From Pseudomonas nunensis (lineage in GTDB: Bacteria > Pseudomonadota > Gammaproteobacteria > Pseudomonadales > Pseudomonadaceae): a DNA stretch of 64,000 nt. Below the pieces are notes generated by a model that saw only the letters and a program-made list of their open reading frames with translations, had not been told where the DNA came from and did not search any database. Location: NCBI RefSeq assembly GCF_024296925.1, contig NZ_CP101125.1, positions 5,582,501-5,646,500 on the forward strand, written 5' to 3'. This document shows positions 28,922 through 36,756 of the stretch, in pieces. Both the position numbers and the translations under genes were made by a program. Each line of letters opens with the position of its first letter. The first letter of the stretch is position 1.

Positions 28922-28951
28922 AGTCTAGACACAACTGGCAAAGAACGCCAA
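28922..28951 (-). promoter_or_regulatory. Predicted thiC promoter
   Basis: TTGGCG and TAGACT are separated by 18 bp on the minus strand. The predicted transcript start falls just before the riboswitch 5' stem, consistent with its role. Confidence 0.5.
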
Positions 28952-29108
28952 CACCGCGGTAAACACCATGATGAATGGCGCAATTAGCAGATTGTTGCGG
29001 TACGCGCGTGCAACTACACTCGCTACGCCGTGCTGCGCCTTGACGCTGTGCGGGCCGCGCCTTACCTTTGGCGCTCAAATTATCAGCGTAATTTTTAGGG
29101 ATGGCCTC

Positions 29109-30548
29109 ATGCTGCGCAAACTCTCACTGGCCCTTGCCGTGTCTTGTGCGTCCAATGGAATGGCCTGGGCAGCTGAAGCGCCCTTATCCACCAAGACCGA
29201 CCTTGTCAGCGTCTATCAGGAAGCGGTGGACAACAACGCCGACCTGGCTGCCGCCCGCGCGCAATACGGCGCGCAAAAAGAAGTCGTGCCCCAGGCCCGT
29301 GCCGGCCTGCTGCCGAACCTGTCGGGCGGGGCCAACCTGAGTTCCGTGCGCACTCAGCTCGATCAGCCGTCCGGCACCGCCAACCGCGATGCCCACTCCT
29401 ATCAGGCGACATTGGCTCAGCCACTGTTCCGCGCTGATCGCTGGTTCCAGTTCCAGGCCGCCAAAGACGTCAACGAGCAGGCCTCGCTGCAACTGTCGGC
29501 CACCGAGCAGAACCTGATCCTGCAATCGGCGGAAAGCTATTTCAACGTGCTGCGCAGCCAGGACAACCTGGCCTCGACCAAGGCTGAAGAAGCGGCGTTC
29601 AAGCGCCAGCTCGACCAGTCCAACGAGCGCTTCGATGTCGGCCTGTCGGACAAGACCGACGTGCTGCAATCCCAGGCCAGTTACGACACCGCGCGGGCTA
29701 ACCGGATTCTCGCCCAGCGTCAGGTGGACGATGCGTTTGAAGCGCTGATCACCCTGACCAACCGCCAGTACAACTCGATTCAGGGCATCGTTCATACACT
29801 GCCGATCCTGCCGCCAGCGCCGAACGACGCCAAGGCCTGGGTCGACACCGCCGCCAAACAGAACCTGAATCTGCTGGCCAGCAACTACGCAGTCAGCGCC
29901 GCCGAAGAAACCCTCAAGCAACGCAAGGCTGGCCACGCGCCAACCCTCGATGCGGTAGCCAAATACGAAAAGGGCGACAACGACGCGCTGGGCTTCAGCA
30001 ACCCGAGCGCCTTCGGCCAGCCTTACGGCGGCAACGTCGAACAGACCACCGTCGGCCTGCAAGTGAACATCCCGATCTACAGCGGCGGGCTGATCAATTC
30101 CCAGGTGCGCGAGTCGTATTCACGTCTTGACCAGACCGAGCAACAGCGCGAGCAACTGCGCCGGCAAGTGGTGGAAAACACCCGCAACCTGCATCGCGCG
30201 GTGAACACCGATGTCGAGCAAGTACAGGCGCGCAAGCAATCGATCATCTCCAACCAGAGCGCGGTGGAAGCGACGGAAATCGGTTATCAGGTGGGGACGC
30301 GCAACATCGTCGACGTACTCGATGCCCAGCGCCAGCTGTACACCTCGGTGCGCAACTACAACAACACCCGCTACGACTACATCCTCGACAACCTGCGCCT
30401 CAAGCAAGCGGCCGGTACGTTGAACCCGGGGGATTTGCAGGATTTGTCGCGCTATCTCAAGGCTGACTACAACCCTGACAAGGACTTCTTACCGCCGGAC
30501 TTGGCCAAGGCTGCGGCGGAGCAGCTCAAGGCCCGGCCCGGCCAGTAA
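29109..30548 (+). CDS. tolC: TolC family outer membrane channel protein
   Basis: TolC-type outer membrane channels serve type-I secretion and RND efflux. The start ATG at 29109 follows 'agggatgg' and gives 479 residues with a signal peptide cleaved near AWAAEA (about residue 22). Two internally similar halves with long coiled-coil helices are visible, e.g. AESYFNVLRSQDNLASTKAE and VENTRNLHRAVNTDVEQVQA. The G-T-R-N-I-V-D-V-L-D motif near residue 400 is typical of the family. No adjacent pump genes exist, as with P. aeruginosa PA4974. It is divergent from thiC. Confidence 0.92.
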   Translation: MLRKLSLALAVSCASNGMAWAAEAPLSTKTDLVSVYQEAVDNNADLAAARAQYGAQKEVVPQARAGLLPNLSGGANLSSVRTQLDQPSGTANRDAHSYQATLAQPLFRADRWFQFQAAKDVNEQASLQLSATEQNLILQSAESYFNVLRSQDNLASTKAEEAAFKRQLDQSNERFDVGLSDKTDVLQSQASYDTARANRILAQRQVDDAFEALITLTNRQYNSIQGIVHTLPILPPAPNDAKAWVDTAAKQNLNLLASNYAVSAAEETLKQRKAGHAPTLDAVAKYEKGDNDALGFSNPSAFGQPYGGNVEQTTVGLQVNIPIYSGGLINSQVRESYSRLDQTEQQREQLRRQVVENTRNLHRAVNTDVEQVQARKQSIISNQSAVEATEIGYQVGTRNIVDVLDAQRQLYTSVRNYNNTRYDYILDNLRLKQAAGTLNPGDLQDLSRYLKADYNPDKDFLPPDLAKAAAEQLKARPGQ

Positions 30549-30559
30549 TAGCAACCCCC

Positions 30560-30691
30560 TGTGGCGAGGGAGCTTGCTCCCGCTCGGCTGCGCAGCAGTC
30601 GTAAATCAGCCAATGCGGTCTACCCAACAGACCGCATACTCAGGGTTTGGGGCTGCTTCGCAGCCCAGCGGGAGCAAGCTCCCTCGCCACA
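30560..30691. repeat. Composite ~130-bp inverted repeat, copy 2 of 4
   Basis: Arms 'tgtggcgagggagcttgctc' and 'gagcaagctccctcgccaca' enclose 'gctgcgcagcagtcg' and 'gctgcttcgcagccc'. It lies between the converging tolC and waaA and may terminate both. Confidence 0.85.
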
Positions 30692-30707
30692 ATGGATCTA
30701 TGGTGGA

Positions 30708-31988
30708 TCAGGATTTGTCGATCAACCGCCCCAACCCATCCAGCAACCGCTGCAACGCCCCCTGATTGGTGCGCATCACCTTCAATCCCGCCTCTGCCAT
30801 CCGTTGCGCATCTCGCGGCAATTCGAACAAGCGCTGCACCGCCACCGCCAATCCTTCCGCGTCATCGACCTCAGCCAACGCCCCGGCACTGCGCAATTGC
30901 GCGGCGATTTCGAGGAAGTTGAACAAGTGCGGACCGCTCAAAACCGGCTTGGCCAGCGCCGCCGGCTCCAGCAGGTTATGCCCGCCATTCGGCACCAGAC
31001 TGCCGCCAACAAACGCGCTGTCGGCCAAGGCATACAGAAACAGCAACTCGCCCATGGTGTCGCCCAGCAACACCGAAGTATCGGCAGTCACCGGCTCACC
31101 CGTGGAGCGCCGCACCGTGGAGAAACCTTGCTGCTTGCACAACTCGAACACCGAATTGAAACGCTCCGGGTGACGCGGCACCAGAATCAGCAACGTATCG
31201 GGATGGCTGGCCAGCAATTGACGATGGGCCGCCAGCACCACTTCGTCTTCCCCTTCGTGGGTGCTGGCGGCGATCCATACCGGACGCTCCAGCGCCTGCC
31301 ACTGCCCGCGCAACTCGGCGGCGCTTTGAAGCAGTTGCGGGTCGATGGGCAGGTCGAATTTGATCGAACCGGTGACTTCGACGGTTTCCGCACGCGCGCC
31401 GAGTGAACGGAAGCGCTCGGCCTCGGCTTCGGTCTGCACCGCAAACAAACTCATCTCGGCCAGCATCGGCCCGGTCAGTTTATGGAAACGGCCATAGCCT
31501 TTGGCCGAGCGCTCGGACAGTCGCGCGTTGGCCAGCGCCACCGGAATCCCGCGCTTGGCGCACTGGTGAATGTGGTTCGGCCACAGCTCGGTTTCCATGA
31601 TCACCGCGAGTTTCGGCTGGACCCGATCCAGGAATCGCGCGGCGGCGCACGGCAGGTCATAAGGCAAATAGCAGTGCTGAATGCGCGGCTCGTTGGCGAA
31701 CAAGGCCTGGATGCGTTCCGAACCGGTCGGGGTCATGCAGGTCACGGTGATCGGCAGCGTCGGATAGCGTTGCAGCAAGGCGCGAATCATCGGCGCCGCC
31801 GCGATGCTTTCGCCCACGGACACCGCGTGCACCCAGATGCCGCCCGGCTTCATCACCGGCAAGCCGAAGGAGAACCGCTCGCCAATGCGCTTGGCATACG
31901 CCGGCGCCTTGCGCGAACGCAGCCACAGTCGAATCGCTACCAGTGGCAGCCCCAGATAAAACAGCGCGGTGTAGAGAGTTCTATTCAT
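30708..31988 (-). CDS. waaA: 3-deoxy-D-manno-octulosonic acid (Kdo) transferase
   Basis: WaaA adds Kdo residues from CMP-Kdo to lipid A precursor at the cytoplasmic face of the inner membrane, founding the LPS core. The start at 31988 (MNRTLYTALFY) gives 426 residues, the normal length. An N-terminal membrane helix precedes a GT-B fold with WVHAVSVGES (the acceptor-binding glutamate) and LVPNGGHNLLEPAALAKPV in the donor domain. A longer frame upstream lies antisense to the LysR gene and is rejected. It is separated from the other core genes by about 5 kb. Confidence 0.96.
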   Translation of the reverse strand: MNRTLYTALFYLGLPLVAIRLWLRSRKAPAYAKRIGERFSFGLPVMKPGGIWVHAVSVGESIAAAPMIRALLQRYPTLPITVTCMTPTGSERIQALFANEPRIQHCYLPYDLPCAAARFLDRVQPKLAVIMETELWPNHIHQCAKRGIPVALANARLSERSAKGYGRFHKLTGPMLAEMSLFAVQTEAEAERFRSLGARAETVEVTGSIKFDLPIDPQLLQSAAELRGQWQALERPVWIAASTHEGEDEVVLAAHRQLLASHPDTLLILVPRHPERFNSVFELCKQQGFSTVRRSTGEPVTADTSVLLGDTMGELLFLYALADSAFVGGSLVPNGGHNLLEPAALAKPVLSGPHLFNFLEIAAQLRSAGALAEVDDAEGLAVAVQRLFELPRDAQRMAEAGLKVMRTNQGALQRLLDGLGRLIDKS

Positions 31989-32010
31989 GGCGGCGGAGTT
32001 TATCGGGTTT

Positions 32011-32901
32011 TCAGCCGATCGCCTGCAAGTGCACGGCAAAACGTTCGGCCAACCAACGCGCCGCCGGCCCGAGCGGTTCGTCGCGGCGCCAGACCAGCTC
32101 CACCACCAGCGCCGGCGGGGTCCATTCGCTGACCAGTTCGACCATCTGCCGTTGATACCCCGAATACTGCACAACGTTGCGCGGCAACCACGCCCAGCCG
32201 AGGCCGCGCATCAGCAATTCGGCGATGACGTAGAAGCTGTCGGCGCGCCACACCTGCGGGCTGGCCGGCTCGCTACCGGGATAAACGCTGGATTGCGCGG
32301 CCATCAGCAATTGGCGATGTTGGGCCAGTTGCTGGCAGTTGACCTCATCCAGCGCCGCCAACGGATGGCCGACGCCACACACGGTGACCATTTCGATACT
32401 GCCCAATACCCGCCGCTCCAGCGCCTCGGGAATCTGGTCGTGGTAGAACAACAAACCGAGATCGGCGCGGCGCTCCAGAAGTTTTCTCGCCACATCGCCC
32501 TGGGTTCCGTTGGACAATTGCACTTCCAGGCTGGGGAACTGCACCGCGAGCGCGCTGAGGCTGTCGACGATTGGCTGAAAAGGCATCGCCTCATCCTGGG
32601 CCAAACGGATGCGCGCTTCTTGGCCGCGCATCATCGCCAGCGCCCGGCCGTTCAAACGCTCACACTGTCGCAGCACCTCCCGCGCCTCTTCGAGCAAGGC
32701 ACTGCCGGCCTCGGTCAGCTTCGGCTGGCGGCCACTGCTGCGGTCGAAAAGGCTCACGCCGAGGTCTTCCTCCAGCAACGCAATCGAGCTGCTGACCGCC
32801 GACTGCGCCTTGCGCTGATCCCGCGCCACCGCCGAAAACGAGCGCTGCTCCGCTACGCTGACAAACAAGCGCAGCTGTTCCAGGTTCCATTGCATGTTCA
32901 T
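32011..32901 (-). CDS. LysR family transcriptional regulator
   Basis: The 296-residue regulator has an N-terminal winged helix-turn-helix (about 5-65; FSAVARDQRKAQSAVSSSIA) and a substrate-binding effector domain (about 90-290). It is divergently transcribed from an SMR transporter gene across 103 bp. A perfect inverted repeat of LysR-box form lies 6 bp before its start, so autoregulation and control of the transporter are likely. The start may be the first or third codon (MNMQW). The inducer is unknown. Confidence 0.9.
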   Translation of the reverse strand: MNMQWNLEQLRLFVSVAEQRSFSAVARDQRKAQSAVSSSIALLEEDLGVSLFDRSSGRQPKLTEAGSALLEEAREVLRQCERLNGRALAMMRGQEARIRLAQDEAMPFQPIVDSLSALAVQFPSLEVQLSNGTQGDVARKLLERRADLGLLFYHDQIPEALERRVLGSIEMVTVCGVGHPLAALDEVNCQQLAQHRQLLMAAQSSVYPGSEPASPQVWRADSFYVIAELLMRGLGWAWLPRNVVQYSGYQRQMVELVSEWTPPALVVELVWRRDEPLGPAARWLAERFAVHLQAIG

Positions 32902-32907
32902 GGCTCG

Positions 32908-32930
32908 ACCTATCTCGATGAAAGATAGGT
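32908..32930. promoter_or_regulatory. Candidate LysR operator
   Basis: ACCTATCT and AGATAGGT are perfect eight-base arms around seven bases and contain the LTTR T-N11-A pattern. The site lies between the divergent regulator and emrE genes, next to the regulator's start. Confidence 0.65.
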
Positions 32931-33004
32931 AATGACTTTACCGCATCTGGGGAATCTCTAGAATGCCGACCTCAGAAAGCAACACTTCACACGAGGATTA
33001 CCCC

Positions 33005-33337
33005 ATGACCGCTTACTACTACCTTGCCATCGCCATCTGCGCCGAAGTGATCGCCACTGTTTCGATGAAAGCGGTCAAAGGTTTCAGCACGCCTCTGCCG
33101 CTGATCCTGGTGATCGTCGGCTATGGCATCGCGTTCTGGATGCTGACCCTGGTGGTGCGCAGCGTGCCGGTGGGTGTGGCTTACGCGGTGTGGGCAGGGA
33201 TGGGGATTGTGATGGTCAGCGTCGCGGCGCTGTTTATCTACGGGCAGAAACTGGATGTGCCGGCAATGTTGGGGATGGCGTTGATTGTGCTGGGCGTTGT
33301 CGTCATCCAACTGTTCTCCAAAACCGCCGGCCACTAA
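33005..33337 (+). CDS. emrE: SMR family multidrug efflux transporter (EmrE type)
   Basis: A 110-residue four-helix small multidrug resistance protein that exports cationic drugs by proton antiport as a dual-topology dimer. The key Glu14 lies in AICAEVIAT, and the WAGMG loop near residue 63 is conserved. The start ATG at 33005 follows GAGGA; a longer frame adds 14 unconserved residues. Length and motifs agree with E. coli EmrE. Some SMR proteins export guanidinium instead, which cannot be excluded. Probably controlled by the divergent LysR protein. Confidence 0.88.
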   Translation: MTAYYYLAIAICAEVIATVSMKAVKGFSTPLPLILVIVGYGIAFWMLTLVVRSVPVGVAYAVWAGMGIVMVSVAALFIYGQKLDVPAMLGMALIVLGVVVIQLFSKTAGH

Positions 33338-33357
33338 CTGCCGAAATCCAATCAACT

Positions 33358-33450
33358 GTGGGAGCGGGCTTGCTCGCGAATGCGGTGTATCAGGCAACTT
33401 CAATGTCGACTGGTACACCGCTTTCGCGAGCAAGCCCGCTCCCACAGGGG
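33358..33450. repeat. REP doublet downstream of emrE
   Basis: 'tgggagcgggcttgctcgcg' and 'cgcgagcaagcccgctccca' face each other about 45 bp apart, in the emrE to oxidoreductase gap. Confidence 0.9.
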
Positions 33451-33538
33451 TTTTGCATCCACCCGATTGATCACCAGCAAAACCTCCAATCTTCGAGTCT
33501 GTATACTGCGCCCTCGTCTTGAACACTGAGGTCGCTGC

Positions 33539-34714
33539 ATGCCATCCGTTATTTCCACCGACGTTCTGATTGTCGGCGCTGGTGTCGCCGGCCTCTGGCT
33601 CAATGCGCGTCTGCGCCGCCAGGGTTTTTCGACCGTGCTGGTGGAAAGTGCCAGCCTCGGCGGCGGGCAAAGCGTGAAGTCCCAGGGCATCATCCATGGC
33701 GGCGCCAAGTACGCGCTGCATGGCGCCCTGACCGGTGCTTCGGAAGCCATCGCCGACATGCCGCGCCGCTGGCGTGAAGCGCTGGCCGGTGACGGCGAAT
33801 TGGACCTGAGCGGCGTGCGCCTGCTGTCCGAAGCCCATTACCTGTGGTCCCCGGGCACTATCGCCGGCAACCTAACGAGTTTCTTCGCCAGCAAAGCGGT
33901 GCGCGGGCGGGTCGATCAGGTCAAGGGCGATCAGCTTCCGCCAGCTCTGCAAGACAAGCGCTTCAAGGGCAAGGTGTATCGCCTGGCTGAACTGGTGATC
34001 GACGTGCCGAGCCTGATCCAGCGCCTCGCCGATCTGGCCGGTGACGGCTTGCTCGCCGGGCAAACCATCGAACCGTTGCTGGAAGGTGGCGTTCTGGTGG
34101 GCCTGACCGTCGACGGACGTGAAATCCGCGCCCAGCGCATCGTCCTCAGCGCCGGTGCCGGCACCGCCACGCTGCTCGAAGCGCTGGGGCTGAGCCAACC
34201 CGCCATGCAGCGCCGGCCATTGCACATGATCATCGCCAAAGGCCCGAGCCTCAAACCGCTGTACGCCCACTGCCTGGGCGGCGGCACCAAACCGCGCATC
34301 ACCGTCACCACCCATCCGGCCGCCGATGGCCAGTGGGTCTGGTACTTGGGCGGTGACATTGCCGAAGCCGAAGGCGTGGCCCGCGAACCGGCGGAGCAAA
34401 TCGCCACGGCGCAGAAAGAACTCGGCCAGTTGCTGCCGTGGATCGACCTGAGCACTGTGCAATGGGCGACCCTGCGCGTGGATCGCGCCGAGCCGCTGCA
34501 AACCGGCCTGACCCGTCCGGACAACGCGTTCCTGGCCGAAGAGGGTCGGCTGCTGGTGGGTTGGCCGACCAAACTGGCGCTGGCGCCGGACTTCGCTGAT
34601 CGCGTCATCACCAGCCTGGCCCGCGACGGCATTCAACCCGGCCCAGCGGCGCCATTGCCGGACCTGCCAAAACCACCGATGGGCGTTCCTGCCTGGGAGC
34701 AACTGCTGCCATGA
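33539..34714 (+). CDS. FAD-dependent oxidoreductase (DAO family)
   Basis: The 391-residue protein begins with a Rossmann FAD-binding motif VLIVGAGVAGLWLNARL and continues SQGIIHGGAKYAL, a signature of glycine/D-amino-acid oxidase type enzymes. The substrate is unknown. It overlaps the following aldo/keto reductase gene by 4 bp (ATGA), so the two redox enzymes are translationally coupled, as PA4991-PA4992. They may act on the same metabolite, but nothing in the sequence identifies it. Confidence 0.82.
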   Translation: MPSVISTDVLIVGAGVAGLWLNARLRRQGFSTVLVESASLGGGQSVKSQGIIHGGAKYALHGALTGASEAIADMPRRWREALAGDGELDLSGVRLLSEAHYLWSPGTIAGNLTSFFASKAVRGRVDQVKGDQLPPALQDKRFKGKVYRLAELVIDVPSLIQRLADLAGDGLLAGQTIEPLLEGGVLVGLTVDGREIRAQRIVLSAGAGTATLLEALGLSQPAMQRRPLHMIIAKGPSLKPLYAHCLGGGTKPRITVTTHPAADGQWVWYLGGDIAEAEGVAREPAEQIATAQKELGQLLPWIDLSTVQWATLRVDRAEPLQTGLTRPDNAFLAEEGRLLVGWPTKLALAPDFADRVITSLARDGIQPGPAAPLPDLPKPPMGVPAWEQLLP

Positions 34715-35523
34715 GCGTAAAAACCCTGCACGACTTGCATCGCCCGCTGGGCAGCACCGGCCTGCTGGTTTCGCCCTTGGGCCTGGGCACGGTAAAACTC
34801 GGTCGCGACCAAGGCGTGAAATACCCCAACGGCTTCCAGATCCCTGGCGATGACGAAGCACGAATGCTGCTCAAGCTCGCCCGCGACATGGGCATCAACC
34901 TGATCGACACCGCCCCGGCTTACGGTCGCAGCGAAGAACGTCTCGGCCCGTTGCTGCGCGGTCAGCGCCAGGAGTGGGTGATCGTCAGCAAAGTCGGCGA
35001 AGAGTTTGCCGATGGCCAGTCCCGTCACGACTTCAGTGCTGCCCACACCCGCCTCTCGGTGGAGCGCAGCCTGCAACGTCTGGAAACGGATTTTATCGAC
35101 CTGGTGTTGGTGCATTCTGACGGCAACGACCTTGCGATCCTCAACGACTGCGAAGTCTACGAGACACTCGCCGAGCTCAAGGCCGAAGGCAAGATTCGCG
35201 GTTTCGGTTTTTCCGGCAAAACCGTCGAAGGCGGCTTGAAGGCTCTGGAACAAGGTGATTGCGCGATGGTCACCTACAATCTGAACGAACAAAACGAGAA
35301 AGCCGTCATTGACTATGCTGCTTCTCACGGCAAAGCGATCCTGGTGAAAAAAGCCCTCGCCAGCGGTCACGTCTGCCTCAGCCCCGGCGTGGACCCGGTG
35401 CGCGCCAGCTTCGAGTTGTTGTTTGAACATCCGGGCGTTGCCAGTGCTATTGTCGGGACCATCAATCCGCTGCACCTCGCCCACAACGTCGCGACCGTTG
35501 CCCAGGTCCTTCGTAGTAACTGA
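34711..35523 (+). CDS. Aldo/keto reductase
   Basis: A 270-residue NADPH-dependent aldo/keto reductase TIM barrel. The catalytic tetrad can be placed: Asp and Tyr in LIDTAPAYGRSEERLG, Lys in VIVSKVGEEF, and His in DLVLVHSDGND. The C-terminal cofactor segment (VASAIVGTINPLHL) is present. It is coupled to the preceding FAD enzyme gene. The substrate is undetermined. Confidence 0.88.
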   Translation: MSVKTLHDLHRPLGSTGLLVSPLGLGTVKLGRDQGVKYPNGFQIPGDDEARMLLKLARDMGINLIDTAPAYGRSEERLGPLLRGQRQEWVIVSKVGEEFADGQSRHDFSAAHTRLSVERSLQRLETDFIDLVLVHSDGNDLAILNDCEVYETLAELKAEGKIRGFGFSGKTVEGGLKALEQGDCAMVTYNLNEQNEKAVIDYAASHGKAILVKKALASGHVCLSPGVDPVRASFELLFEHPGVASAIVGTINPLHLAHNVATVAQVLRSN

Positions 35524-35555
35524 CGCCGCCCACGCGGCCTTAAGCAGGAGCCGAC

Positions 35556-36524
35556 ATGCCGCGTACGCTCATTAGAAAGAATCCGAGCAACTTCAAGACC
35601 CTGCCGTTGTACGTCGAAGCGACTCCCGAAGGCCTGAGTTATCAGAGCGTCGGGATGCCGCTCAACTTCTCCCAGACCCTGCAACGCCGTCGCCCGGTCG
35701 CCGTGGCTGACAGCGAACGGTTCGCCGTGGAACTGGCCAACTTGGGGGTTTCGGTGCGCCTGACCCTGCATTGGCAGAACCGCGATTATTGGGTGCTGGT
35801 GCGTCAGCGTCGGCAGGACCGTGGCGACGTGGTACTCAAGCTGATTTCCGGTTACGTGCCGGCCCATGAGTTGAACCTGCCGCTGCACACGGCGATCCAG
35901 GAGATTGCCGAAGAGTGCCTGCTGGAAACCCCGGAAGGCTGGCTCGGTGGGCGCTTCAACGACACCTGGCTGCCGGCGCCCTACTCGTCCGCCCTGCATT
36001 ATCGCGAAGCCCTGCCGTTTCGCTTGTCGCCACTGTCCGGTTCGGCGCGGCCGGTGCGTTGCGCCAACATGCAGTTGATCGAACGGCCGCGAGCTTATGT
36101 GCATCTGCCGACCGCCTCCTTGCAACTGATCTACGACTTGCGCCTGGACGTGCCCAAGGAAGCCAAGTCCCTGAGTCTGTTTCATGTGGACGAACGCCTG
36201 GAAGGAGACCAGTTAGTGGCACGGCTGGATCGTAAACGGCCGGACTTGTACCTGATGCCACTGCAGGATGGCCAGCCGATGGCTGAGCTCTACACGCTGA
36301 AAAAAGATCAACTGTACCCGGCGAGCACGCGCGGGCTGTACCTGGCCGAGAGCTTTGCCCAACAGGAAGGCTGGCTGGTGCGCGATGAGCGGATTCGCTG
36401 GAAGGATTGGGTGCGGCAACAGGGGTTGGCGCCGCCGGGGAAGGACTCAGGGTTGGCGCGGTTGCGGGGGAAGGCGAAGCAGTTGTTGAAGAAAATCGTG
36501 CCGCGTAAAAAAGTCGGTTCTTAA
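35556..36524 (+). CDS. Conserved protein of unknown function with Nudix-like segment
   Basis: The 322-residue soluble protein begins MPRTLIRKNPSNFKTLPLYVE. Around residues 112-130 the sequence TAIQEIAEECLLE resembles the REUxEExGU half of a Nudix box, with Gln in place of Arg and Cys in place of Gly. The Nudix fold may persist without full activity. Orthologues in pseudomonads have been labelled 'metal ABC transporter ATPase', but no Walker motif is visible here, so I do not use that name. The basic C-terminus ends KIVPRKKVGS. It lies 32 bp after the aldo/keto reductase gene and is probably co-transcribed. Confidence 0.6.
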   Translation: MPRTLIRKNPSNFKTLPLYVEATPEGLSYQSVGMPLNFSQTLQRRRPVAVADSERFAVELANLGVSVRLTLHWQNRDYWVLVRQRRQDRGDVVLKLISGYVPAHELNLPLHTAIQEIAEECLLETPEGWLGGRFNDTWLPAPYSSALHYREALPFRLSPLSGSARPVRCANMQLIERPRAYVHLPTASLQLIYDLRLDVPKEAKSLSLFHVDERLEGDQLVARLDRKRPDLYLMPLQDGQPMAELYTLKKDQLYPASTRGLYLAESFAQQEGWLVRDERIRWKDWVRQQGLAPPGKDSGLARLRGKAKQLLKKIVPRKKVGS

Positions 36525-36525
36525 A

Positions 36526-36605
36526 AGGAAAAGATCGCAGACTTCGGCAGCTCCTACAGGTGTACACATAACCCTGTAGAGCTGCCGAAGGCTGCGATCT
36601 TTTGA
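36526..36605. terminator. Large inverted repeat, likely terminator
   Basis: 'aaaagatcgcagacttcggc' pairs with 'gctgcgatctttt', and the inner 'agctcctacagg' pairs with 'ccctgtagagct'. It begins at the stop codon of the upstream gene and ends in a T-rich run, so it probably terminates that operon. Confidence 0.75.
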
Positions 36606-36608
36606 CTT

Positions 36609-36741
36609 TGTGGCGAGGGAGCTTGCTCCCGCTCGGCTGCGAAGCAGTCGTAAACCGGCCAGATGCGATTAACCTGAATAACCGTGGTGTATGGTTCTAG
36701 GGCCGCTTCGCGCCCCAGCGGGAGCAAGCTCCCTCGCCACA
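36609..36741. repeat. Composite ~130-bp inverted repeat, copy 3 of 4
   Basis: Same arms as copy 2, with a different centre ('ggctgcgaagcagtcg', 'gccgcttcgcgcccc'). It lies 15 bp beyond the 3' end of hldE. Confidence 0.85.
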
Positions 36742-36756
36742 GTGACCGCGTCGTTC

